A DNA stretch of 63,701 bases from positions 1 through 63,701 of the forward strand of contig NZ_JAGGLL010000026.1 of assembly GCF_017874425.1 (NCBI RefSeq), given 5' to 3'. The translations under genes and the position numbers were made by a program. Position 1 is the first letter of the stretch; each line of letters opens with the position of its first letter. Below the pieces are notes generated by a model. The model was given only the letters and a program-made list of their open reading frames with translations. It made no database searches and had not been told where the DNA came from. Shown here piece by piece: positions 53,405 through 61,468 of the stretch. This DNA is from Clostridium punense. Its GTDB lineage: Bacteria > Bacillota > Clostridia > Clostridiales > Clostridiaceae.

Positions 53405-53426
53405 TATAGCAATTAACGTGCCAAAA
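53405..53426 (-). promoter_or_regulatory. Sigma-54 (-24/-12) promoter of EIIA
   Basis: On the minus strand TTGGCACGTTAATTGCTATA matches the consensus (TGGCAC, N5, TTGCT). GG at 53422-53421 and GC at 53410-53409 are ten bases apart. No TAGTGTTTT repeats occur upstream of it. Confidence 0.88.
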
Positions 53427-53595
53427 CAGAAAATATAATTTGGATTGAACGCTGATATATTTAAAAGAATGAAATAATCAAATTCACCTTTTTAAACCGT
53501 GGCACTTATAATTTTCTACATACAATTTATAATTCACTACTCCAAATGTTTCAATATCATTACTTCTAGTATATAGCTTCATTTTTCTGCATAAT

Positions 53596-53632
53596 TAAAA
53601 ATCAGGTAGATACACATTCCACCTGATTTTTA
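53596..53632 (-). terminator. Terminator after the CDF gene
   Basis: AAAAATCAGGT (53597-53607) pairs with ACCTGATTTTT (53621-53631) around a 13-base loop; the minus strand ends in TTTTTAATTAT. It lies about 75 bases after the CDF stop codon. Confidence 0.85.
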
Positions 53633-53706
53633 GTACTTATATTATTTTTTATCCTCTATTGTCCACATGTAGTAAAAGTTATTGATACAACTTTTTGCTA
53701 GATTAA

Positions 53707-54600
53707 TTACAAGCTTTCCTTGAGATTTTCTAGTGAATAGTAGGGTTCTAAATGGACAATAACTTGAGCATTTTCACAAACTTCTTTTCTCATCTCATCC
53801 TCAATATTGTGCATAAGGCTATGAGACTGTTCAACGGTATTATTTGAGTCAACCTTAATATGAAGGTCTATGAAAATTTCATCGTTTCTTCCTCTGCTTC
53901 TAATTCGGTGAATATCCTTCACCTCTGGAAATTTAAGCACTATTTTTTTAATTGTTTCTATGTCTACAACGGCACTATCCACTAAAACTGCACTATTTTC
54001 TTTAAATATTTCATAAGCAGCATGAAATATAAATATAGCAACTATTATAGATGCAATTGGGTCAATTACTGCTGGTAATCCAAGTCGTATGCTTAAAAGA
54101 GTTATAAGCACTCCAACAGACACATATATATCAGATCTTGTGTGCAAGGAATCTGATATCAATATTGAGCTGTTTAGCTTCTTTCCTTCTCTATATTCAA
54201 ATACACTTACAAAGGTGTTTACTCCTAAGGTTAAAATTAAAGCTAATATACTTTCCAAAGTTACTTCTGGAGTCCTTGGAGTAAAAAATCTTTGAATTGA
54301 GCTAACTAAAACGCTAAATCCAACAAAGGTAAGCATTCCACCAATGAAAAGACCTGCTAAAGTTTCAAATTTCCTATGACCGTAGGGATGGTCCTCATCA
54401 ATAGGTTTTGCTGCATACCATATACCAATAAGCCCAACTATATTGGAAGACCCATCTGAAAGTGAATGAAAGCCGTCTGCGGAAAGACTTGTGCTTTTTA
54501 TCATACTACCAATAAGTATTTTTAGTATTGCAACAAAAACATTTGCAAGCAGTATAATCAGCAAAACCTTTTTAACTCTTTCTAAATTATTAGATGACAT
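53707..54600 (-). CDS. Cation diffusion facilitator (CDF) exporter
   Basis: A 297-residue divalent-cation exporter with six membrane helices and a cytoplasmic C-terminal dimer domain (from about 205). The metal-site motifs are SADGFHSLSDGSSN in helix 2 and SDSLHTRSDIYVS in helix 5, which place the Asp/His quartet of FieF/MamM-like proteins. YHPYGHRKFE-like DEDHPYGHRKFET follows helix 2. Zn, Fe or Mn could be the cargo. GAGGTACTG precedes the ATG. Single gene with its own terminator. Confidence 0.93.
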   Translation of the reverse strand: MSSNNLERVKKVLLIILLANVFVAILKILIGSMIKSTSLSADGFHSLSDGSSNIVGLIGIWYAAKPIDEDHPYGHRKFETLAGLFIGGMLTFVGFSVLVSSIQRFFTPRTPEVTLESILALILTLGVNTFVSVFEYREGKKLNSSILISDSLHTRSDIYVSVGVLITLLSIRLGLPAVIDPIASIIVAIFIFHAAYEIFKENSAVLVDSAVVDIETIKKIVLKFPEVKDIHRIRSRGRNDEIFIDLHIKVDSNNTVEQSHSLMHNIEDEMRKEVCENAQVIVHLEPYYSLENLKESL

Positions 54601-55170
54601 AACCAGTACCTCTCTTTTTGATTAATAAAATATTGTTTTAAACTATCTATAATATTTATATGCAACTTTGGAAAATACGTTCTCAATTAATAACAAAATA
54701 TAAATATATTATATCGCATAACTTAGTTGTATCAACACTTAACCCTTAATACTTATTATCAACTGATATTACATTCCTATGAATACTGACACTCATTACC
54801 ACCCCTATTTTGCTGAATTTATTCTACATTTGAAAATTTCCTAGGATTTTTAGTTAAATTCCATGATTAAATGTATAATAATAAAACTCCTAGGTATTTC
54901 ATTAACCTAGGAGTTTTACTTCTCTATCAATAACTTCTTATCTTAAATTAAATATTTATGAAAAGATTAAGTATATTGCCTAAAAGGGTTTGCCAGAAGA
55001 AAATGTACTATATTGAACAAATCATAATTTGATTCCCTTCTACTACAGCCTTATCGTTAAGTTCATCTGCAATAATATTGTAATTTAATTTTCAAAATAA
55101 TATACACCATACTTTAAGTATTGACATATCCTATTGTTAAGCTTATCATACAATATGTAATTAAATAAAT
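54601..55170. other. Intergenic region upstream of the M-box
   Basis: About 570 AT-rich bases. The only clear structure is the hairpin at 54883-54917. The promoter of the mgtE leader is expected between 55050 and 55170 but was not resolved. Confidence 0.4.
54883..54917. terminator. Hairpin AAAACTCCTAGGT, twin of the mgtE terminator
   Basis: AAAACTCCTAGGT (54883-54895) pairs perfectly with ACCTAGGAGTTTT (54905-54917), followed by ACTTCTC. Almost the same stem occurs after mgtE (57077). Confidence 0.75.
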
Positions 55171-55366
55171 CTCGGTAGGTGAGGTTACTACAAGGATACG
55201 GATTGCTGCCGTAAAAGGATGGAAACATTCTGAACTGGTTAGCAGGTTTTGCCGAACAAAGAAGGCTTAATCTAATGCAATTACATTGCCTTGCAGAGCT
55301 AAAACTTGAACGAGAAAGTATTGGAACCAATACCTTCGTTATGTTCAAGTTTAACGGAGGTTTTTT
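55171..55366 (+). promoter_or_regulatory. M-box (ykoK) Mg2+ riboswitch upstream of mgtE
   Basis: The aptamer opens CTCGGTAGGTGAGGTTACTA, followed by GGATACGGATTGCTGCCG, and ends AGAGCTAAAACTTGAACGAG, matching M-box consensus blocks. CTCG (55171-55174) and CGAG (55311-55314) can close P1. Expression platform: CCTTCGTT (55333-55340) pairs with AACGGAGG (55353-55360), followed by T6, as terminator; AAACTTGAAC (55302-55311) pairs with GTTCAAGTTT (55343-55352) as antiterminator. The antiterminator uses the base next to P1, so high Mg2+ should favour termination. Confidence 0.88.
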
Positions 55367-55393
55367 ATTTTGAATTTTTGGGGGTGAAAAAGA

Positions 55394-55507
55394 ATGGACT
55401 CAGCCGGTAGTAGTTTGGATAGAACGGGACAATTTTATATGGTTAAATGTTACTTTTCAACCAGTGGCAGCCTCTGTTCTTTTTTGCTCTGGAAGCCTAT
55501 TAGCTAA
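55394..55507 (+). CDS. Putative 37-residue leader ORF between M-box and mgtE
   Basis: A short frame from ATG 55394 to TAA 55505. GGGGTG lies eight bases before the ATG, a good ribosome site. The product starts MDSAGSSLDRTGQFYMVK and ends SFLLWKPIS; it has two cysteines and a weak hydrophobic end. It comes 28 bases after the riboswitch terminator and 227 bases before mgtE. No family is known. It may be a leader peptide or chance. Confidence 0.4.
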   Translation: MDSAGSSLDRTGQFYMVKCYFSTSGSLCSFLLWKPIS

Positions 55508-55576
55508 ATTGTTTCTATAATCATATATTACTGTCCACATTTGTTCTTAACTATGAGATTAACCTTATACTGGCCG

Positions 55577-55615
55577 TAAAATAAAAACTTACATTGCAAT
55601 GAGGTTTTTATTTTA
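55577..55615 (+). terminator. Second hairpin in the mgtE leader
   Basis: AAAATAAAAAC (55578-55588) pairs with GTTTTTATTTT (55604-55614). It sits between the small ORF and mgtE, so it would separate them or attenuate the transcript. Confidence 0.55.
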
Positions 55616-55733
55616 ACTCTTAAATTCTCCTTTTTCCCAAAGCCAGAAGGTGAAGGGCCTAGAGAATTTATTACAGTACAGAATTCTTATATTTAGGTTA
55701 TCTAAATGTATATTTAAGAGGCGGTGATTAAAA

Positions 55734-57071
55734 ATGAATAAAGTAGAAACTTTAATCCATGTTTTATCAGAGGATAATAAGGAGCTCCTTACAAAATTTC
55801 TCTATGATGCTCATCCTATAGATGTTGCTATTTTATTAGATGAATTAGAGGATGAGAACTTAGTAAGGTTTAATTCTTTAGTAACTAGTCAAGATATGGC
55901 TAAGTTTTTAGAGCAATCAACTATAGAACTTCAAGTAAGATTAATTAAACTTATTGATTTTCAAGCAATAGTAAATATTTTTTCATTTATGTCAAAGGAC
56001 GATGTAGCCGATATTCTTGGCGGTGTTCCAATAAAAATGAGAAAAGATCTACTTAAGCTAATGAAAAAAAGTGATACTATAAAGCTAGAGGAACTACTAG
56101 GTTATGCTGAAGATAGTGCTGGTGGTATTATGACAACAGAATATATAGCACTTCGAAGAGATTTAACCACCTCAGAAGCTTTAAGTAAAATTAAAAATAT
56201 AGGTCCCAAAACAGAAATAATTGAAACAATCTTTATAATAAATGATAAAAAAGAATTAGTTGGAACTGTTGATTTAAGAGATATTTTGATTTCCCCTGAA
56301 GATAAACTACTTCAAGATATAATGAGAGAAAATATTATTTATGTATATCCTGATTTAGATCAAGAACACGTTGCTTTGCTTGTTTCAAAGTATGATTTAA
56401 AGGCTATTCCTGTTGTAAATCACAGAAAAAGCCTTTTAGGAATTATTACAGTAGATGATATCATTGATGTTATTGTTGAGGAACAAACAGAGGATATGCT
56501 ACATTTAAGTGGTGTTAGTAAAGAAGAAAGAGTAGATAGTTCTCTTTTAACTTCCGTAAGAAAAAGGCTTCCTTGGTTATTTATAAACTTGATTACTGCC
56601 TTTTTAGCTTCTTTTACAGTAGGCTTATTTGAAGATGTTATAGCTCAGGTGGTAGCACTAGCTGCTGCTATGCCTATTGTTGCAGGAATGGGAGGAAATG
56701 CTGGCACTCAATCCTTATCCGTAGTTATTAGAAGCATTGCTCTAGGTGAAGTTGATTTAAAAAACAACTGGAGACTCATCTTTAAAGAAGTTTTTCTTGG
56801 TATGATAAATGGAGCAGCTACTGGGTTAGTAACTGGATTTATCTTATATTTAAAATATGGCAACCCATACCTTGCTCTTATTATTTTCATTGCTATGATT
56901 GGAAATTTGGTTATAGCAGGATTTTTTGGCTTTTTAATCCCTCTTGTTTTAAAAGTTCTAGGTATAGATCCTGCATTAGCTTCTTCTATATTTTTAACCA
57001 CAGCTACAGATGTGTGTGGATTCTTTCTTTTTCTTGGACTCGCTAAAAGTTTCTTGAACTTTTTAATATAA
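55734..57071 (+). CDS. mgtE: Magnesium transporter MgtE
   Basis: A 445-residue Mg2+ channel. An N-terminal helical domain (1-125, HPIDVAILLDELEDENL), two CBS domains (about 130-250) and five C-terminal membrane helices (about 280-445) are in normal order. Pore signatures PIVAGMGGNAGTQSL and the acidic loop are intact. The M-box upstream means that synthesis is reduced when Mg2+ is plentiful. AGAGGCGGTG precedes the ATG. It is a single gene. Confidence 0.96.
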   Translation: MNKVETLIHVLSEDNKELLTKFLYDAHPIDVAILLDELEDENLVRFNSLVTSQDMAKFLEQSTIELQVRLIKLIDFQAIVNIFSFMSKDDVADILGGVPIKMRKDLLKLMKKSDTIKLEELLGYAEDSAGGIMTTEYIALRRDLTTSEALSKIKNIGPKTEIIETIFIINDKKELVGTVDLRDILISPEDKLLQDIMRENIIYVYPDLDQEHVALLVSKYDLKAIPVVNHRKSLLGIITVDDIIDVIVEEQTEDMLHLSGVSKEERVDSSLLTSVRKRLPWLFINLITAFLASFTVGLFEDVIAQVVALAAAMPIVAGMGGNAGTQSLSVVIRSIALGEVDLKNNWRLIFKEVFLGMINGAATGLVTGFILYLKYGNPYLALIIFIAMIGNLVIAGFFGFLIPLVLKVLGIDPALASSIFLTTATDVCGFFLFLGLAKSFLNFLI

Positions 57072-57076
57072 AGCAT

Positions 57077-57120
57077 AAAACTCCTAGGATATTCTATTAA
57101 TACCCTAGGAGTTTATTTTT
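57077..57120 (+). terminator. Terminator after mgtE
   Basis: AAAACTCCTAGG (57077-57088) pairs with CCTAGGAGTTT (57104-57114), followed by ATTTTTTAC. Same stem as at 54883. Confidence 0.88.
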
Positions 57121-57183
57121 TACTGGCTTCATAATACAAACTTATTTTATTCAATATATATAAATAATCATGAGTAAAACTCA

Positions 57184-57250
57184 TCCTCAAAAGCCTTAAC
57201 GGGAATTAGCATAGATTTACTATATAAGTTGAATCTTCACTTTAGTTCCC
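57184..57250 (+). repeat. Palindromic intergenic repeat, copy E
   Basis: CCTCAAAAGCCTTAACGGG, AATTAGCATAG, TATATAAGTTGAATC and CACTTTAGTTCCC. The outer arms GGGAA/TTCCC pair. It lies between the convergent mgtE and ftsH genes. Confidence 0.7.
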
Positions 57251-57308
57251 TATATTAATAACTTTATATTCTAACCTAAGAAGCTTTCCTACAGTTCTCT
57301 TTGACTTA

Positions 57309-59126
57309 TTAAGCTAATATAGTCATAAACTCTTCGCCCGTAATAGTCTCCTTTTCAAGAAGATATTTTGCTAAATCATGGAGTTTTTCTTTATTTTCCT
57401 CCAATATGCTAGTAGCTCTTTCATGGCAAGCTTTAATAATATGAAGAACTTCTTCATCAATTTTAGATGCAGTTTCAGCAGACACTATTAAGGAAGCATC
57501 TCCGCCTAAGTATTGATTATTTACAGTTTCTAAAGCCATCATACCAAATTTTTCACTCATACCAAATCTAGTTACCATAGCTCTGGCAATTTTTGTTGCT
57601 TGCTCAATATCATTAGATGCCCCAGAAGTTATGGTGTTAAACACAATTTCTTCTGCAGCACGACCACCCATATAGGTCGCAATTTTATCTAGGGCCTGTT
57701 CCTTTGTCATTAGAACTTTTTCCCCTTCTTCCACCTGCATAGTATAACCCAAAGCACCAGAGGTTCTTGGAATTATAGTTATTTTATGAACCGGTGCAGA
57801 GTGATTTTGCTTTGCAGCAACCAAGGCATGGCCAATTTCATGATAAGCTATAGTTAATTTATCCTTCATAGAAATTACTGCATTCTTTCTTTGATATCCT
57901 GCAATTACAACTTCTACAGCTTCCTCTAAATCACTTTGAACAATATATCTACGTCCAAATTTTACTGCACGAAGAGCACCTTCGTTGATAATATTAGCTA
58001 AATCTGCTCCTGAAGCTCCTGAGGTAGCTCTTGCAATAGCGTTAAAGTCTATATCTTCTGCAAGCTTAACCTTTTTTCCATGAACTTTTAAAATGTCCTC
58101 TCTTCCTCTTAAATCAGGTAATTCCACTGGAACTCTTCTATCAAATCTACCTGGTCTTAATAAGGCCTTATCAAGGGTTTCTGGTCTGTTTGTAGCTGCT
58201 AAAATTACAACTCCTTTATCAGCATCGAAGCCATCCATCTCAGTTAAAAGCTGGTTTAAAGTCTGCTCTCTTTCATCATTACCACCTAAACCACCAGAGT
58301 TTCTACTTTTACCTATGGTATCTATCTCATCAATGAACACAATACAAGGTGATTTCTCCTGTGCTTGCTTAAATAAATCTCTAACCCTAGCAGCACCCAT
58401 ACCAACAAACATCTCTACAAACTCTGAACCAGAAATTGAAAAGAAAGGAACTTTTGATTCTCCTGCTACTGCCTTTGCAAGAAGAGTCTTACCTGTTCCA
58501 GGAGGCCCTACTAATAGTGCTCCCTTTGGAACTTTTGCTCCAATTTCCTTATACTTTTGAGGATTATGAAGAAAGTCAACAATTTCTTGTAAAGCTTCCT
58601 TAGCTTCATCTTGTCCTGCTACGTCTGCAAAGGTTTTTCCTGTTTGAGCTTCCACATAAACCTTAACATTACTTTTTCCAAATGTCATTGCATTTCCCAT
58701 GCCACCCATCTTACCTTGTATTTTCCCAATAAACCTTTGACCGAGAAATGTAAATATCACCATAGGAAGTATCCAGTATATGAGGAAATCTACCAACGGA
58801 GAGTTTTCCTTTGGTATAATTCTCTCAAAGGTTACATTAGCACTATATAAACGGTTAACTAGTTCTGGGTCCTCTAAACGGCCGGTTATATATAGTCCCT
58901 CTTTTCCTTCTTCATTTAAAGCACTAAAACCTATTTGATTATCTTGTATTTCTACCTTTTTAACCTGTCCACTTTCAATTTGTTTTAAAAATGTACCATA
59001 ATCTACTGGACTAATTTCTTTCTTTAAAATCATTGGCAACAAAAATGTGTTTGCAAGCATCATAATCACTATAACTACAGCGTAGTAATATATTAATGGT
59101 TTTTTTGAATTCTTTTGTATTTTCAC
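57309..59126 (-). CDS. ftsH: ATP-dependent zinc metalloprotease FtsH
   Basis: A 605-residue membrane AAA+ protease. Two membrane helices (about 12-34 and 110-130) flank a periplasmic-side domain. The AAA module has Walker A GPPGTGKT (about 203-210), Walker B CIVFIDEID and the SRH ATNRPETLDKALLRPGRFDR. The protease active site is HEIGH (about 426-430). Pore motif FVEMFVGMGA is intact. The start is GTG with AAAGGAG upstream. It is a single gene, not linked to tilS/hpt as in many Firmicutes, so it may be a second ftsH copy; this is an inference. Confidence 0.95.
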   Translation of the reverse strand: MKIQKNSKKPLIYYYAVVIVIMMLANTFLLPMILKKEISPVDYGTFLKQIESGQVKKVEIQDNQIGFSALNEEGKEGLYITGRLEDPELVNRLYSANVTFERIIPKENSPLVDFLIYWILPMVIFTFLGQRFIGKIQGKMGGMGNAMTFGKSNVKVYVEAQTGKTFADVAGQDEAKEALQEIVDFLHNPQKYKEIGAKVPKGALLVGPPGTGKTLLAKAVAGESKVPFFSISGSEFVEMFVGMGAARVRDLFKQAQEKSPCIVFIDEIDTIGKSRNSGGLGGNDEREQTLNQLLTEMDGFDADKGVVILAATNRPETLDKALLRPGRFDRRVPVELPDLRGREDILKVHGKKVKLAEDIDFNAIARATSGASGADLANIINEGALRAVKFGRRYIVQSDLEEAVEVVIAGYQRKNAVISMKDKLTIAYHEIGHALVAAKQNHSAPVHKITIIPRTSGALGYTMQVEEGEKVLMTKEQALDKIATYMGGRAAEEIVFNTITSGASNDIEQATKIARAMVTRFGMSEKFGMMALETVNNQYLGGDASLIVSAETASKIDEEVLHIIKACHERATSILEENKEKLHDLAKYLLEKETITGEEFMTILA

Positions 59127-59245
59127 TAATCATTCTCCTTTTTTAATAGTAGTTTTCACTTCATCTTTACAACAGTCCAATGCTAAATCTCAACTTCATT
59201 TAAAACTTATTCTATGATTTAATACTGCAAACCTACTTACCAACT

Positions 59246-60553
59246 TTATAGCTTATACTTTTTAAGACCCTCGTCCATATTGTGAGCTAGAGTATTTAAT
59301 TCCTCTGCTGATTTTGACATATCCCTAAAAATATCTAGCTGTGAAGCTACGCTTGCAGATAACTCCTCACTAGCTGCTGCTGTGAGTTCAGATACTTTTG
59401 TACTGCTTTCTATAGAAGAAATAGCATCTTTCTTTAGAATCTCCATTTCCCTTATTGCATCATTTGTATGATTAATTTTTTCAATGATAGATTCGATAGA
59501 TTTAGCTATTTTAGTAAAGGAATCCTCAGTTTTGTCAACAGCTTCTAACTGCTCTTTTGAAACATTTTTCATTGACTTCATAGCATTAATCGCTTCTTGA
59601 GAATCCTTTTGGATATTTTGCATTGTGGTTTTAATCTCTTCTGTGGATCTTCTACTTTCCTCAGCAAGCTTTCTAACTTCCTCTGCCACCACAGCAAAGC
59701 CTCTTCCTGATTCTCCTGCTCTTGCAGCTTCAATAGCTGCATTAAGGGCTAATAGATTTGTTTGGTCTGCAATATTTTGTATGGAATCCACAAACAGTCC
59801 TATACTTCCTAGGGTAACAGTAAGATTTTCTATGGCCTCAAATATTTTTTCAGAAGATAAATTATAATTATCTGATTCTGTTTTTAGTTCCTTAACTGTT
59901 TTAAGTCCTTCTTTGTTTAAACTACTTACACTGCTAGCTTCTGTCATCATGTGATGATAACTAGTACTTACAGCATCTATATGTTCAGATAAAGCCTCAA
60001 TCTTATCTACACTCTTTTGTGTTTCAGCCACTTGATTTGTTACACCTTTAGCAATTTCATCAATGGTACTTGTTAGTACATCAACAGTGTCAGTAGCTTG
60101 TCTTACTTTTTCAGACATATCTAAAGAGGATTTAACCATAGATTTTGTAAGTTCATAGCTTCCATGGATAACCTTTCGCATTTCTGAAGTCATTGAATTC
60201 ATATGGTCTGCAAATTTACCCAAAAACTTTAAATCTTTCTTTTCAATGTTCATAGATAGGTCCCCTGAGCTTACAGCCTTAGCAGCCTGGCTAAAATTTC
60301 CAGAAGCTTTCTTAATTACCGTCATAGCTATAATAAATATAAGAAATGCTAAAACCAGATTTGATATAATGCAAAGCACTGCAATAATAAACAAATTCCT
60401 TGAGCTTGTAACAGTTTTTAAAATAAGTGCTAATGCAGAACCTTCAACAACAGATGCTATTATTAACAAAAATAAAGTTGCAGTAAAGGTAGCTTTCATT
60501 ACGCCCATTATATTTTTCTTTTTAACTTTGTCTTGTTGAATTAACTCACTCAT
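59246..60553 (-). CDS. Methyl-accepting chemotaxis protein, 2-TM
   Basis: A 435-residue chemoreceptor with two adjacent N-terminal helices (about 18-36 and 41-63) and almost no extracellular part. A HAMP-like segment (about 65-115, [26 protein letters not shown]) leads to the signalling domain, with the tip [20 protein letters not shown] and [18 protein letters not shown]. It may sense an internal signal. GGGGGAATATCA precedes the ATG. No sigma-D promoter was found. Confidence 0.92.
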   Translation of the reverse strand: MSELIQQDKVKKKNIMGVMKATFTATLFLLIIASVVEGSALALILKTVTSSRNLFIIAVLCIISNLVLAFLIFIIAMTVIKKASGNFSQAAKAVSSGDLSMNIEKKDLKFLGKFADHMNSMTSEMRKVIHGSYELTKSMVKSSLDMSEKVRQATDTVDVLTSTIDEIAKGVTNQVAETQKSVDKIEALSEHIDAVSTSYHHMMTEASSVSSLNKEGLKTVKELKTESDNYNLSSEKIFEAIENLTVTLGSIGLFVDSIQNIADQTNLLALNAAIEAARAGESGRGFAVVAEEVRKLAEESRRSTEEIKTTMQNIQKDSQEAINAMKSMKNVSKEQLEAVDKTEDSFTKIAKSIESIIEKINHTNDAIREMEILKKDAISSIESSTKVSELTAAASEELSASVASQLDIFRDMSKSAEELNTLAHNMDEGLKKYKL

Positions 60554-60791
60554 TGATATTCCCCCTGTATATTCAATTTTTTAGCATATATTCTATTTTA
60601 CTCCTGTTCCTACTTATATTCCAATTGTTTGTTTATAATTTCTTCATTTTTTCTTAACCCTCTTTTTTCAAAACACTTATATAAAACACAGCTCTCTTAC
60701 TATATATTTTATTCCAAAGCTAGCTCTTTCCTAGAAGTAAGTTACAAAGTTGCTTTCTTGACACTATTTTTTATATCTGATACCATTAACA

Positions 60792-60807
60792 TACCGTCTG
60801 GACGGTA
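60792..60807. promoter_or_regulatory. TetR-type operator
   Basis: TACCGTC-TG-GACGGTA is a perfect inverted repeat with 7-bp arms, about 90 bases before the TetR gene. Its shape is typical of TetR-family operators, so autoregulation is likely. Confidence 0.65.
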
Positions 60808-60894
60808 ATTAAATGCTAAATATTATAATAATATATCATAACAACCAACTTTGTTAAAGAGGGAATTTGTTAATTTTTAAAGGAGTGATAACCT

Positions 60895-61434
60895 ATGGAT
60901 ATGACTGTTAAAGAAAGAATTCTTATTGAAGCAAATAAAGTTATTGCAGAAAAGGGGTTAAATCGTTTTACTTTGGAGGAGGTTGCAAAAGAAGCAGGTG
61001 TTAGTAAAGGGGGGCTACTCCATTACTACCCAAGCAAAGATAAATTAATAAAAGGTCTTATAGAAAATTATATTGTCACCATAGAGGCTAAGGTTTCTGA
61101 AACTGATAATAACCGTTCTAAAGATACCTCACATAATTGGCTAATATCTTTTATTCATGAACAATTCAATCAATGTAAAATTGATTCCACCACCATGTAT
61201 GGTCTTCTTGCTGCTGTGGCCTCAAATCAAGAACTCTTAGAACCGGTACTTGAAAAACGTAAAGAGTGGTTCGAAAAAATAGGCAAGTCAAAAGACCCTA
61301 TCTTAAGCATTGTAATTAGCTTTGCCTGCGATGGCATAGCTTTTTCAAATCTATTGGGTTTAGAGGTATTTCCTGAAGATACAAAGGTTAAGATTATGAA
61401 TAGGCTTATTGAATTGGCAAAGGACTGTTACTAG
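60895..61434 (+). CDS. TetR/AcrR-family regulator
   Basis: A 179-residue repressor. The N-terminal HTH is typical (LNRFTLEEVAKEAGVSKGGLLHYYPSKDKLI, residues 20-50), and the C-terminal ligand domain has 100 variable residues. It precedes cls by 35 bases and probably controls it. A TACCGTC palindrome upstream is the candidate operator. AAAGGAGTG precedes the ATG. Ligand unknown; a lipid or membrane-active compound is plausible from the neighbour. Confidence 0.92.
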   Translation: MDMTVKERILIEANKVIAEKGLNRFTLEEVAKEAGVSKGGLLHYYPSKDKLIKGLIENYIVTIEAKVSETDNNRSKDTSHNWLISFIHEQFNQCKIDSTTMYGLLAAVASNQELLEPVLEKRKEWFEKIGKSKDPILSIVISFACDGIAFSNLLGLEVFPEDTKVKIMNRLIELAKDCY

Positions 61435-61468
61435 AATTAATTTCAATATATTCGAGGTGAATTAATAA

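Noticed and set aside
53500-53516. TGGCAC on the plus strand, a third possible -24 box
   Set aside because: No GC follows at the required ten-base spacing and no plus-strand gene follows.
55085-55348. An 87-codon frame on the minus strand
   Set aside because: It lies across the M-box aptamer and its composition follows the RNA structure; no ribosome site or family match.
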